Of a DNA stretch of 64,000 nt, positions 17,972 to 26,531 are shown piece by piece. The position numbers were made by a program, and so were the translations under genes. Location of the stretch: positions 69,396-133,395 of the forward strand of contig CAZTXB010000009.1 of assembly GCA_964617955.1 (NCBI GenBank), in the 5' to 3' direction. The first letter of the stretch is position 1; each line of letters starts with the position of its first letter. The DNA comes from JABWCE01 sp964617955. Its GTDB lineage: Bacteria; Bacteroidota; Bacteroidia; NS11-12g; UBA9320. The notes below the pieces were generated by a model, which worked only from the letters and a program-made list of their open reading frames with translations, did no database searches and was not told the DNA's origin.

Positions 17972-18178
17972 TTAGCTTTCTTTCGACCTGGTGGATATCC
18001 CGAATGCGTACCAAATTGGACAAAAATTCAGAAAACTGGTAAGGAGGAAAACGCCTGCAAGAATCAAGAGAATGATGGCAACGGATCCTGAAATTAAATT
18101 TGCGAAATACAGAATGGCAATAAGTGTTGCAATAAGTATTCTAACTAACTTGTCGACTGAACCAATATTTTTTTTCAT
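17972..18178 (-). CDS. YgaP-like transmembrane domain protein (DUF2892)
   Basis: 68 residues. MKKNIGSVDKLVRILI is the typical DUF2892 start, followed by two membrane spans and NFCPIWYAFGIST at the end. In E. coli YgaP the same membrane domain is fused to a rhodanese; here a rhodanese is encoded separately two genes downstream. It is the first gene of the redox operon; a Crp/Fnr-like palindrome lies about 50 bases upstream. Confidence 0.88.
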   Translation of the reverse strand: MKKNIGSVDKLVRILIATLIAILYFANLISGSVAIILLILAGVFLLTSFLNFCPIWYAFGISTRSKES

Positions 18179-18197
18179 TGTAACTTTAATTATGGTA

Positions 18198-18241
18198 CAA
18201 AATTACAATGCCCAAAATTAGTATTTAGTGACAAAGGTCAC
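18198..18241 (-). promoter_or_regulatory. candidate promoter and Crp/Fnr-like operator of the redox operon
   Basis: On the reverse strand, TAATTTTG at 18205-18198 fits the -7 consensus TAnnTTTG. Upstream is a perfect inverted repeat GTGAC-AAAG-GTCAC at 18228-18241, the half-site type bound by Crp/Fnr regulators. If transcription starts about 5 bases after the -7 box, the palindrome centre lies near -41.5, the position for class II activation. A second -7-like sequence lies at 18213-18220. Confidence 0.5.
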
Positions 18242-18300
18242 ATAAGAGAAATTTTATTTTTGGAGTGAGACATGGGTTTATTCATTCTCTCCTAGTTTCA

Positions 18301-18332
18301 AAAGGCTTTACCGATCGAAACAGCCTATTTTT
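18301..18332 (-). terminator. weak terminator after the Hpt gene
   Basis: Reading the reverse strand, AGGCT and AGCCT form a short stem around a 14-base loop, followed by TTTTG. It is about 85 bases downstream of the Hpt stop. Only five certain base pairs. Confidence 0.3.
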
Positions 18333-18416
18333 AAATCAATGGGTGGAATTAAGCAGGCACCATCTTGCGAAATGCAAATGAATTGCTTCGGCAAACGGGA
18401 AAGGTGTTTGAATAAT

Positions 18417-18773
18417 TTACCGGTCTCTGAGTTGTTCCAAAACCTTAGACAGCGTTTCGCTCAAAAAAGTCACAGCATTTTTCATCGTCATAATATCGGC
18501 ATGTTCCATTGCCATACGCTCAATATTTCTGATTTCATTTTTTAAGGAAACGATTCCCATCATATCGATGGAGGGTTTCATCTTGTGAGAGGCCGATTTT
18601 ATTTCCTCGTAGTTACCCTCAATAAGGCCGGTTTTTATGCGGTTCATTAATTCAGGAGTGAGGTCGATAAAGAGATGGACCATTTTTTCAACAAATTCTG
18701 TATTGCCTCCTGACATGAGCTCAATTTGTTCAAGATTGTACAATTTTTCTTCCATTTTTAGCACTTGATACAT
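18417..18773 (-). CDS. Hpt phosphotransfer domain protein
   Basis: 118 residues forming a helical Hpt domain. The phospho-accepting histidine is H63 in SASHKMKPSIDMMG. It would relay phosphate from a hybrid kinase receiver to a response regulator. It starts 13 bases after the NtrC-type regulator on the same strand, so it is probably its partner. No histidine kinase is encoded in the window. Confidence 0.88.
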   Translation of the reverse strand: MYQVLKMEEKLYNLEQIELMSGGNTEFVEKMVHLFIDLTPELMNRIKTGLIEGNYEEIKSASHKMKPSIDMMGIVSLKNEIRNIERMAMEHADIMTMKNAVTFLSETLSKVLEQLRDR

Positions 18774-18786
18774 AGATTAATATTCA

Positions 18787-20130
18787 TTATATAGCCTTAT
18801 TTTGCAACATTCTATAGATCGTAGATTTTCCTATTCTGAGTTTTTTCGACACCATCACCACGTCCTCATCGTACTTAATCAAAAAGTGTTTTATGATGTT
18901 GTTGGTGTATTCCCGAAGTGTCATTTCCTTATTTAGCATATTATCCATTGAGTAATTCTTACTAAACTGGATATGGTCGGGTTCAATCATTTCGTCATCG
19001 GCCATTACGCAGGCCAATTCGATTACTGCTTTTAATTCACGGACGTTACCCGGCCATTCATATTTGAGCAATTTGCTTTGAGAATCAGGTGACAGCATAA
19101 GTTTGGGCACTTCGTTTTCCTTAATGTAGTCCCCAATAAAGGTTTTGGCCAACAAAAGGATGTCATTTCCTCTTAACCTTAAGGGAGGTAACTGAATAGG
19201 CAATCCGAGAAGTCTATAGTATAAATCTTCTCTAAAATTTCCTTTTCTGACCTCATCACTCAAATTTCTGTGTGTGGCCACAATGATGCGGCAATTTACC
19301 TTAACCACATTATTTCCACCAACCCTGGTCACTTCTTTTTCCTGCAAAACTCTTAGCAATTTGGATTGCATATTGATATCCATTTCACCGATTTCGTCAA
19401 GAAAGAGCGTACCTCCGTCCGCTTCTTCAAATTTTCCAATTCTTCGCGCTATGGCACCGGTAAACGATCCCTTCTCATGGCCGAATAATTCAGACTCTAT
19501 CAATTCGCGAGGAATGGCAGCGATATTCACACTTACAAAAGGCTTATTTTTAAGCTTAGAGTTGTGGTGTATGGTTTTTGCTATCACCTCTTTTCCGGTT
19601 CCTGTTTCACCTGTGATGGATACGGTTATGGAGGAGGTAACCGCCTTTTGAACAAGGGTAAACACCTTCTTCATTACGGGACTGTTCCCTATGACGGATT
19701 TAGAAAAATCAAATTTTTTGGCTATTTGGTCCTTTAGGTGAGAAATTTCTTCGCGCAAACCAAGGTTTTCACGAATATTTCGAATAATGTTCCAGATGCG
19801 TTCTTTGGTATCCTCATCTTTCGTAAGATAGTCGTAAGCGCCATCCTTAAGAAGACTGATGGCAGTTTTTAGGTCTTCCTGACCAGAAACCACCACAACG
19901 GGTATGTGAGGATGAGATTTTTTTATTTTTCGCAAGACTTCCTCTCCGCGCATGTCGGGTAAGGAGTAATCAAGGGTAACTAAATCCGGGTTCTCATCTA
20001 TTTTTTTGAAAAATGATTCGGCATTAGGAAAAAGCTGGACATCCAAATCTGGATTCAGTGATAAATTATATTGAATGATCTCTCCATAAAAGGGATCATC
20101 TTCAATAATAAATACTTTTAATTTGTCCAT
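18787..20130 (-). CDS. sigma-54-dependent response regulator (NtrC family)
   Basis: 447 residues from the ATG at 20130 (an ATG at 20154 adds 8 residues). Receiver domain 1-120 with acidic pocket D11-D12, phospho-acceptor D54 and K104. AAA+ domain about 145-385: Walker A GETGTGK at 174-180, the sigma-54 contact loop GSFTGA, Walker B GGTLFLDEIGE. A C-terminal Fis-type HTH includes VSKKLRIGKSTIYRML. It would activate sigma-54 promoters when phosphorylated. It is transcribed with the Hpt gene. Confidence 0.95.
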   Translation of the reverse strand: MDKLKVFIIEDDPFYGEIIQYNLSLNPDLDVQLFPNAESFFKKIDENPDLVTLDYSLPDMRGEEVLRKIKKSHPHIPVVVVSGQEDLKTAISLLKDGAYDYLTKDEDTKERIWNIIRNIRENLGLREEISHLKDQIAKKFDFSKSVIGNSPVMKKVFTLVQKAVTSSITVSITGETGTGKEVIAKTIHHNSKLKNKPFVSVNIAAIPRELIESELFGHEKGSFTGAIARRIGKFEEADGGTLFLDEIGEMDINMQSKLLRVLQEKEVTRVGGNNVVKVNCRIIVATHRNLSDEVRKGNFREDLYYRLLGLPIQLPPLRLRGNDILLLAKTFIGDYIKENEVPKLMLSPDSQSKLLKYEWPGNVRELKAVIELACVMADDEMIEPDHIQFSKNYSMDNMLNKEMTLREYTNNIIKHFLIKYDEDVVMVSKKLRIGKSTIYRMLQNKAI

Positions 20131-20200
20131 TGATGTTATTAATTCAACATGCAAGTTTAAGATTATTTGTTTAAATAACGGATAATATTTACCATAAAAT

Positions 20201-20220
20201 TTATAATAGATTGATTATAA
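20201..20220. promoter_or_regulatory. 20-bp inverted repeat in divergent promoter region
   Basis: TTATAAT-AGATTG-ATTATAA is a perfect 7-6-7 inverted repeat between the sigma-54 regulator (reverse) and the TlpA-like gene (forward). It has the size of a dimeric operator. It is AT-only in its arms, so chance is possible. Confidence 0.3.
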
Positions 20221-20388
20221 GCACATTTAATTTTCTCATTTTTAGAATGAAAAATATTTTGGGAATTATTTCTACGTATTTAAGGTTGTATAAATGCTGG
20301 ATGACATTTTTATCGAGCAATTAATTTATTGCCAAGGGGTGGAGGAAGAGGACTTGTAAAATATTAAAATTTAGACGTGGTTTGTAGT

Positions 20389-21639
20389 ATGAAAAATCCA
20401 TTTTTTTTGGTATTTACTTTACTCAATGTATTGGTCATTTCCTGTGCAAATAAAGGGGCAGATAATTCAGCCGATGCTAAGTTGACCCCATCGGAGTTAA
20501 AAATAAAAGCGGTCTTGAATAAAAAGTTTGATGCCAAACTTCAAATGCCCGGCATCGCCCCACCCTCTTTATCCAAATCTGAACTGGCCTCAGGCAATGT
20601 CATTATCAAAGGAACAATTGAAGGCACCCCTGCACGTTCGGTGTATCTTCAGGAACTCACTAAAACACAATTCGTGCCTATCGATAGCGTAAAGGTAGAC
20701 GAGAAAGGTAATTTTAGTTTTAGTCTGGCTAGTTTTACCGAGCCCACCATTTGTTTTTTATCCATTGATGCCCCAAGACCTCCCGGTATTCCTATCGTTC
20801 TGGGTCAGAACACCAAGTTATCGCTGGCCATGAAAAATTCTGGCTGGATCAGCTACCTCGTTACCGGCGATAAAATGAATCAACAAATGAGTGAATTGTA
20901 TAAAATTTACCTTGGTCATGACATGAACCTCCAGGATTTTAACAGAGAAATTTCGATGATCGACCCTAGCACGGTGAACGACAGCTTGCGAAATTCAGTG
21001 TCGAACCGGTTTCAAGCGATGCAAAAAGCCAGAACCGATGACCTTGCAAAATTTGTGAATACAAGCGAAGGCAGCCCTGCCTCGTATTACGCAGTAACGT
21101 TTTTGTTTGAACAACCCAACTTTAGTTTGATGCAAGTGGCTTATGATAAAATGAAGACCAGCTTGCCTGCCTCGAAATATACTTTGGATTTAAAGACCAG
21201 CATCGAATCCATTGCCCCATTGGAGATTGGTGGACTCGCGCCGGATATTGCCTTGAAAGGACTGGATGGCAAGGAAATCAAATTATCTTCACTGAGAGGA
21301 AAAGTAGTGATGATTGATTTTTGGGCTTCCTGGTGCGGTCCTTGCCGAAAAGAAAACCCGGCCGTCGTGCAATTGTACAACAAATACAAGAGCAAGGGTT
21401 TTGAGATTTATGGCGTTTCGCTCGACGACAATGCGGATAAATGGAAAGGCGCCATACAAAAGGATGGCCTTACATGGAAACATGTTAGTGATTTGCAAGG
21501 TTGGCAAAGCAGTGCAGCAAAAACTTACCAAATCAGTTCCATCCCTTCTACCGTACTTCTTGATAAAAATGGAAGAATTGTTGCAAAGGGACTAAGAGGT
21601 GAAGCCCTCGAATTGAAGGTAGGCGAAATGCTAAAGTAA
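20389..21639 (+). CDS. TlpA-like thioredoxin lipoprotein with DUF4369-like N-terminal domain
   Basis: 416 residues from the ATG at 20389 (a GTG 12 bases upstream is unlikely). The lipobox VISC lies near residue 20. Residues about 70-170 (GNVIIKGTIEGTPARSVYLQEL) resemble the DUF4369 beta domain that often precedes thioredoxin folds in Bacteroidota. The C-terminal 140 residues are an AhpC/TlpA domain with FWASWCGPCRKENP and SSIPSTVLLDKNG. Predicted periplasmic disulfide reductase, lipid-anchored. Confidence 0.88.
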   Translation: MKNPFFLVFTLLNVLVISCANKGADNSADAKLTPSELKIKAVLNKKFDAKLQMPGIAPPSLSKSELASGNVIIKGTIEGTPARSVYLQELTKTQFVPIDSVKVDEKGNFSFSLASFTEPTICFLSIDAPRPPGIPIVLGQNTKLSLAMKNSGWISYLVTGDKMNQQMSELYKIYLGHDMNLQDFNREISMIDPSTVNDSLRNSVSNRFQAMQKARTDDLAKFVNTSEGSPASYYAVTFLFEQPNFSLMQVAYDKMKTSLPASKYTLDLKTSIESIAPLEIGGLAPDIALKGLDGKEIKLSSLRGKVVMIDFWASWCGPCRKENPAVVQLYNKYKSKGFEIYGVSLDDNADKWKGAIQKDGLTWKHVSDLQGWQSSAAKTYQISSIPSTVLLDKNGRIVAKGLRGEALELKVGEMLK

Positions 21640-21659
21640 ACCTCAGGGGATGTAATTTT

Positions 21660-21667
21660 TATATTTG
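21660..21667 (+). promoter_or_regulatory. -7 promoter element upstream of the OmpR-type regulator
   Basis: TATATTTG fits TAnnTTTG and lies 20 bases before the TTG start of the response regulator. No clear TTTG at -33. Confidence 0.35.
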
Positions 21668-21687
21668 GCAATTTATAGAGGCAATTA

Positions 21688-22386
21688 TTGATTAAGCATA
21701 TCAACCATAACAGGCCTCAAAAGATATTGGTGGTAGATGACGAAACCGATATACAGGAATTTATAAAATACTTACTGGAGAGAGAGGACTATTTGGTTGA
21801 AACCGCCTCAAATGGAATAGAAGCCATAGAAAAAACCAAAAGCTCAAAACCGGATTTAATTCTCATGGACGTCATGATGCCAATTATGGATGGCATTGAA
21901 GCCTGCAGGCAAATCAAATCGAGTCAGGAAGGCAAATCTGTGTTTATCTTATTTCTAACAGCCCGCTCAGAAGAGTACTCCGAAATCGCCGGATTCGAAG
22001 CCGGTGCCGATGATTACATCAATAAACCGGTAAAGCCTAGGGTTCTGCTTAGCCGTATTAAAGCTATCTTAAAAAGAGGAAAACAAGTGGAACAGGAACA
22101 GCCTGTATTGATTGTTGGCGACCTCCTTATTGACCGTTCGACCTACTCGGTGACCGCAAGTGAACAGAAGCTGGTTTTGCCGAAGAAAGAGTTTGATTTA
22201 CTTTATCTGCTGGCCACCAAGCCGGGTAAAGTTTTTACACGTGAAAAAATTCTTTCGGAGGTTTGGGGCGATGATGTATTTGTGGTGGATAGAACGATAG
22301 ATGTCCATATCCGAAAAATAAGAGAAAAAATTGGAGACCATCTCATCTCTACCATTAAAGGGGTAGGGTATATGTTAAACCTCTAA
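21688..22386 (+). CDS. OmpR/PhoB-family response regulator
   Basis: 232 residues starting with TTG. Receiver domain with D17-D18, phospho-acceptor D61 (ILMDVMMPIMDG) and the conserved Lys in YINKPVKPRVLLSRI. The C-terminal winged-helix DNA-binding domain (about 140-232) has EFDLLYLLATKPGKVFTREKI and VDVHIRKIR-type ends. No kinase gene is adjacent, so it is an orphan here. The TTG was chosen because the receiver strand starts about 12 residues later. Confidence 0.93.
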   Translation: MIKHINHNRPQKILVVDDETDIQEFIKYLLEREDYLVETASNGIEAIEKTKSSKPDLILMDVMMPIMDGIEACRQIKSSQEGKSVFILFLTARSEEYSEIAGFEAGADDYINKPVKPRVLLSRIKAILKRGKQVEQEQPVLIVGDLLIDRSTYSVTASEQKLVLPKKEFDLLYLLATKPGKVFTREKILSEVWGDDVFVVDRTIDVHIRKIREKIGDHLISTIKGVGYMLNL

Positions 22387-22484
22387 ATGCCAGTGGGATC
22401 TGAATCATTCCTGCCAGGCTTTCTTATAAAGTATTTTGTAATGCATGCCAAGCTTGACAAGCCTCTTTCAAAAAAAATACCATT

Positions 22485-22928
22485 TTAAAAATCATAATCT
22501 ACCAGCTGCCGGAGGTGGTGCTCAAGGTGATTCACGTAATCGTCGATAAGCCAGTGAAGGGAGACTTTATTTTCAGTTTGGCATAGCCTGCTGAGCTCGG
22601 TTGATGGAATGCCCTTTATAATTTCCACTAGAAATTTATTGTAGCTGGTCCAAAACTCAATCAGCAAAAGGCGGTCAAATTGCTGATATCCGGCCGTGTC
22701 ATTCCATTTGTTTTGATGATAAGTGACGGCAGGTATGTTTTCAATTTGCGTTCGAATAAACCGATGGTGATTGTTTGTGGCACTGTCGAGCAAATGGCCT
22801 AAAATCTGCTTTTTGCTCCATTTTTCGGGAGAAGCTTTTCTGCAAAAGTCATCTTCCGAAAGGCTGTATAACAAGGCGGGTATTCTTTCGCACAGCAATG
22901 AGAGGCGATCTATAGAAACTTTTGACAT
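22485..22928 (-). CDS. DinB family protein
   Basis: 147 residues with the DinB four-helix-bundle pattern: KWSKKQILGHLLDSATNNHHRF carries the first metal-binding His, and the C-terminal DDYVNHLEHHLRQL carries the other two. Members of the family include thiol-dependent transferases that use bacillithiol or mycothiol, relevant because bshC is in this window. Its substrate is unknown. Confidence 0.85.
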   Translation of the reverse strand: MSKVSIDRLSLLCERIPALLYSLSEDDFCRKASPEKWSKKQILGHLLDSATNNHHRFIRTQIENIPAVTYHQNKWNDTAGYQQFDRLLLIEFWTSYNKFLVEIIKGIPSTELSRLCQTENKVSLHWLIDDYVNHLEHHLRQLVDYDF

Positions 22929-23076
22929 AACCTGTATTTTGAAAAATTAAACGCAGTGCGGTGTGGACATTTATGAAAAAATAGATTGAAAATGATAATC
23001 ATGGCCGTGAGGGATTTCAGGCTATGGATGCTATTAAAGACTATCTATACTGTGCAGCGGATACCCTGTATTTAAA

Positions 23077-23487
23077 TCAAATCAGCGTATGCTCAACGGT
23101 TATTTTTGTGTTCAGAGTATTGGAAACCAAACAATTTAACTCAGCCTCTTTAACCACTTCTGTAAACTTCTCAGCGGATATATCTTTCACACGGGCAGTC
23201 AGATCGAGATGAGAACCAGTAATCTTGCCATCTTCGAGGGTTATGGTACAATGGGTTTCCAATTCGTCGGGTGTGAAACCTGCTGCTCCCAGCACAAAAC
23301 TCACCTTCATGGTAAAACAGCCAGCATGAGCTGCCGCAATGAGTTCTTCGGGATTGGTTCCAATGCCCTCGGCAAACCGACTTCCAAATGAATACTGTGT
23401 TTCATTTAATACCTTACTTTGTGTCGTTAAATGACCTTTTCCTTCTTTGCCACTTCCTTGCCAAACTGCTGTTGCTTTTCTTTTCAT
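23077..23487 (-). CDS. OsmC peroxiredoxin-like protein (3 of 3)
   Basis: 136 residues closest to classical OsmC: starts KRKATAVWQGSGKEGKG, then SFGSRFAEGIGTNPEELIAAAHAGCFTM with the first cysteine, and EAELNCLVSNTLNTKI with the second. The Arg in SRF and the Glu in PEE match the positions that activate the peroxidatic Cys. Predicted organic hydroperoxide reductase. Monocistronic. Confidence 0.93.
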   Translation of the reverse strand: MKRKATAVWQGSGKEGKGHLTTQSKVLNETQYSFGSRFAEGIGTNPEELIAAAHAGCFTMKVSFVLGAAGFTPDELETHCTITLEDGKITGSHLDLTARVKDISAEKFTEVVKEAELNCLVSNTLNTKITVEHTLI

Positions 23488-23582
23488 AATATATATTTGA
23501 TTTATCTTTACTGCTTTATTGAGTTTTAACGGTTCAATTTAGGTGAATTTGCAATGATTAACAACCCAGTGGCCCGAATGTT

Positions 23583-24113
23583 TCAACTTTCAAAAAAAGA
23601 AAAGCGCGATTGGCCATAATCACGAAACGAGACTAAATTTTGATGACTGAAATTAAGTGTTGACCTGTGCTCAATAACCAAAAGGCCTTTTTGAGAGAGC
23701 ATATGCTTTTCGAAAATCAGCGTTGGCAATTCCGATAACCTTATATGATCATAGGGTGGGTCGGCAAAAATAAGATCGTATTGATGGTTTGATTGACCAA
23801 TCCACTTAAAAACATCTGCTTTGATAATATGGGCTGCAGACCATTTGAGTTTCTCAAAATTTTGTTTGATGAACTGACAGGCAAAGAAATTTGAATCTAT
23901 GGCCGTCAGTTCAGCGGCTCCATTTGAAGCCAACTCATAGGCGATGCTTCCGCTGCCGCTGAACAAATCTAAGCAATGCTTATTTTCGATACCATAGTTT
24001 GAAATGAGTATGTTGAGCAGCGACTCCTTTGCACGGTCGGTTGTTGGGCGGGCCGGAATCTTATCCGGAGGATGAAAGGTATAGCCCTTAAATTTCCCAG
24101 CAATTATGCGCAT
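23583..24113 (-). CDS. rsmD: 16S rRNA (guanine(966)-N2)-methyltransferase
   Basis: 176 residues of RsmD size. MRIIAGKFKGYTF is the family start, RPTTDRAKESLLNIL the conserved Arg-Pro-Thr region, LDLFSGSGSIAYE the SAM-binding motif, and FADPPYDH the N-methyltransferase DPPY motif. It methylates G966 of 16S rRNA. Overlaps the DUF3822 gene by 10 bases, so the two are co-translated. Confidence 0.95.
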   Translation of the reverse strand: MRIIAGKFKGYTFHPPDKIPARPTTDRAKESLLNILISNYGIENKHCLDLFSGSGSIAYELASNGAAELTAIDSNFFACQFIKQNFEKLKWSAAHIIKADVFKWIGQSNHQYDLIFADPPYDHIRLSELPTLIFEKHMLSQKGLLVIEHRSTLNFSHQNLVSFRDYGQSRFSFFES

Positions 24114-24871
24114 ACCAATAATTGAAGGGGAAATGAAGATTGCATGAGCTCAAAATTCTTAATATCTTCTTCAATATGGTAATCTTCAATCCAAATATTT
24201 ATTTCCTGAATATAGTTTTTAAAAAGGTCAAATATTTCATCTCTGCTTGGGGGTTCACCCAAAATAACCATTTCAGTTTGCGAGGCTACCAAATGCAATT
24301 GCTCTATACACAACATCACAAAATAAAATATGTCGTCGTTCGACTTAACAACAAACGAATTGCACAATAATAATTTGCCCTGATTGAGAATGTAAATGTT
24401 TAAGCGTCCGTGATTGATGGAGATTAATATCCGGGATTCTTTCAAATTCACTTCTGAGTAGAGTTGACCCAATACCACAGTGGTCTCATGTCTGACTTTT
24501 ACTCTTGGGTAGTGTTCTTCTATCAGACGGCAATGCGCCTTATTTACAGCATAGGCTACGCCAATTTTATGCTCGGTTTTATCAAGTCGAATCTCATCTT
24601 CGGCATCACACACATAACTCAACGCAAAAAGCGATTCAAGGTTTTCCTGAAAATAGCTTTCGGGAATGGTAATAAAATCTTTGTCACGAATGAGGAGATG
24701 AACCTCGGAGAAAATTTCGGGTAAGCGATTCAATATCCCTCTGAGCATCTTATCATCAATGAGGTGGTAATACTCGATACTTGCTACCATAGCATCTTTT
24801 TTGACCACAATGGATGTCAAATCATTTCCATTGAGGTCGAGTAAAAGTTTATGTGATACAGAATGTGTCAA
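24104..24871 (-). CDS. DUF3822 family protein
   Basis: 255 residues without signal peptide. The two-lobed pattern with strands such as RILISINHGRLNIYILNQGKLLLCNSF recalls the actin/ASKHA-like fold reported for DUF3822, a Bacteroidota family usually directly upstream of rsmD, as here. Function unknown. The rsmD start overlaps its last codons. Confidence 0.8.
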   Translation of the reverse strand: MTHSVSHKLLLDLNGNDLTSIVVKKDAMVASIEYYHLIDDKMLRGILNRLPEIFSEVHLLIRDKDFITIPESYFQENLESLFALSYVCDAEDEIRLDKTEHKIGVAYAVNKAHCRLIEEHYPRVKVRHETTVVLGQLYSEVNLKESRILISINHGRLNIYILNQGKLLLCNSFVVKSNDDIFYFVMLCIEQLHLVASQTEMVILGEPPSRDEIFDLFKNYIQEINIWIEDYHIEEDIKNFELMQSSFPLQLLVCA

Positions 24872-24878
24872 TGGTACA

Positions 24879-26525
24879 TTACGCCATATATCGATTTCCT
24901 ACCCAAACAAAGCGCTTGGATATATAACCCGGATCTACAAAAGAGCCATTGCCGGATAAGTTGCCCCCGGTAACATGAAAGTCTGAAAAAGCGGCATGTT
25001 GATTGACAAACACCTGGCCTGTGAGGTTAAATGAAATCGGTATATAAGCGTTATTAAATCTCTCTTCAATTTCCTTTCCGAGCATAAAGTCGGTGCAGTG
25101 CACCAGACAGGTAATGGCCCCTGACATCTCAATGCCTCTCATGGCAAGGTCCAGGCTCTTGTAAGTGTTCTCGGTTTTGATGACAAATACCATTGGCCCA
25201 AATATTTCTCTTTGAAAAATTTCTTGCTTTCCGCTGTCTACGCTCATTACTCTAACAGAATGTGTTCTGGCATTTTCAAATTCTGGCATTTTGAAGGGCT
25301 TGCCTTCGTGCACAGAGGTGCCGAGCGACATGGATATTTCCTTGATTTTTTTGAGTGTGGTATCATTCTGCACACAACCAAATGTAGAGGCGCCCCACTT
25401 GGCATCCATCAAATCGCTCAAGGCTTTATTCAACCTGTCGCAAAAGTCATCGAAAGAAACCACGCCTCCGGTAATTTTGATGCCACCTGCCGGCACATAA
25501 ATATTTTGCGGGGCTGTGCACATTTGTCGTGAATACAAGGAAATGCTAAATGCCAGATTGCTCACCAATCCGTCAATATCTTTGGTGGAGTCGATGATAA
25601 CAGGGTTAATGGCGGCTTTTTCAGTGAAAGTAACTTTATTTAAGCCTTCGAGATAGTTTCCAAACTTCGAATTGCCGGTGTAATCGATCAGTTTGATAGC
25701 CGGATTTTCGGCCAATATTTTTGCAAGGGGTTGGTTGCTGGTGTCAACGGCAAGTTGAATCGTATCCGGATTTAAACCCGCTTCCCGGAAAAGGGCCCTA
25801 AGCTCCGACACCACTATGGCTAGTGGCAAAACAGCCTTTGGATGTGGTTTTACAATCACCGGATTTCCTGTGATGAGACTCGCAAAAATCCCTGGCATAC
25901 TATTCCAGGTAGGAAAAGTGGAGCAGCCAATGGCCAGACTTATGCCTTTTGGAATGGCTTTATAGGTTTTTCGTAGCGGAATTGCTTCGCGCCCTGACCA
26001 TTTTTCCCAAATCAATTGCTGTGGAAAGCGTTTAATTTCACCAAACCCCATGGCGATGGCCTCCAGGGCCCTGTCACAGGCATGCGGACCGGCGGCCTGA
26101 AAAGCCATGACAAATCCCTGACCGGTGGTGTGCATGGTGGCATAGGCCAATTCGAAAAATCTTGACTTGATGCGCTCCAGAGCCTCAGCTAATATCCCGG
26201 CTCTTTCCTCCATATCGACGTTGCGCCACATTTTCCATGAGGATGTCGCATTGTCAATCAGTGTTTCAGCACTTTGAAAGGGGTACCTGATACCTAAGCC
26301 TGTTTGAAGATATGGTGAGATTTCATCTCCCACCCAAACCTCGCTTTTGACGTTTAAATCTGCAAAATCTGTATTAAATCGGGATTGAAATTTTGACAAT
26401 CCCTTTTCCTTCTCCTCCTCGTCATAATCCTTAGGATTATCGCTGTACACGGTATGGAAATTACGCGCAGCTATGGCTTCGACCGCTTCATAAATTAATT
26501 CTTTATGCTTGCTAAAAACTTGCAT
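24879..26525 (-). CDS. paaN: PaaN-like aldehyde dehydrogenase family protein
   Basis: 548 residues from the ATG at 26525. Aldehyde-dehydrogenase superfamily, with the catalytic Cys in SRQMCTAPQNIYVP and glycine-rich cofactor regions; length and the start MQVFSKHKELIYEAV fit the PaaN (phenylacetate degradation) family. No other paa gene is present, so an actual role in phenylacetate catabolism is uncertain. It has its own perfect -7 promoter element at the start codon. Confidence 0.82.
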   Translation of the reverse strand: MQVFSKHKELIYEAVEAIAARNFHTVYSDNPKDYDEEEKEKGLSKFQSRFNTDFADLNVKSEVWVGDEISPYLQTGLGIRYPFQSAETLIDNATSSWKMWRNVDMEERAGILAEALERIKSRFFELAYATMHTTGQGFVMAFQAAGPHACDRALEAIAMGFGEIKRFPQQLIWEKWSGREAIPLRKTYKAIPKGISLAIGCSTFPTWNSMPGIFASLITGNPVIVKPHPKAVLPLAIVVSELRALFREAGLNPDTIQLAVDTSNQPLAKILAENPAIKLIDYTGNSKFGNYLEGLNKVTFTEKAAINPVIIDSTKDIDGLVSNLAFSISLYSRQMCTAPQNIYVPAGGIKITGGVVSFDDFCDRLNKALSDLMDAKWGASTFGCVQNDTTLKKIKEISMSLGTSVHEGKPFKMPEFENARTHSVRVMSVDSGKQEIFQREIFGPMVFVIKTENTYKSLDLAMRGIEMSGAITCLVHCTDFMLGKEIEERFNNAYIPISFNLTGQVFVNQHAAFSDFHVTGGNLSGNGSFVDPGYISKRFVWVGNRYMA

Positions 26526-26531
26526 TGGGCG

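Noticed and set aside
20248..20325. A 25-codon ATG frame in the regulator/TlpA intergenic region
   Set aside because: Short, no signal peptide or composition signal, and AT-rich sequence gives such frames easily.
24140..24724. Forward-strand frames opposite DUF3822
   Set aside because: Shadows of a well-supported reverse gene; no signal peptide consistent with a start, no family resemblance.
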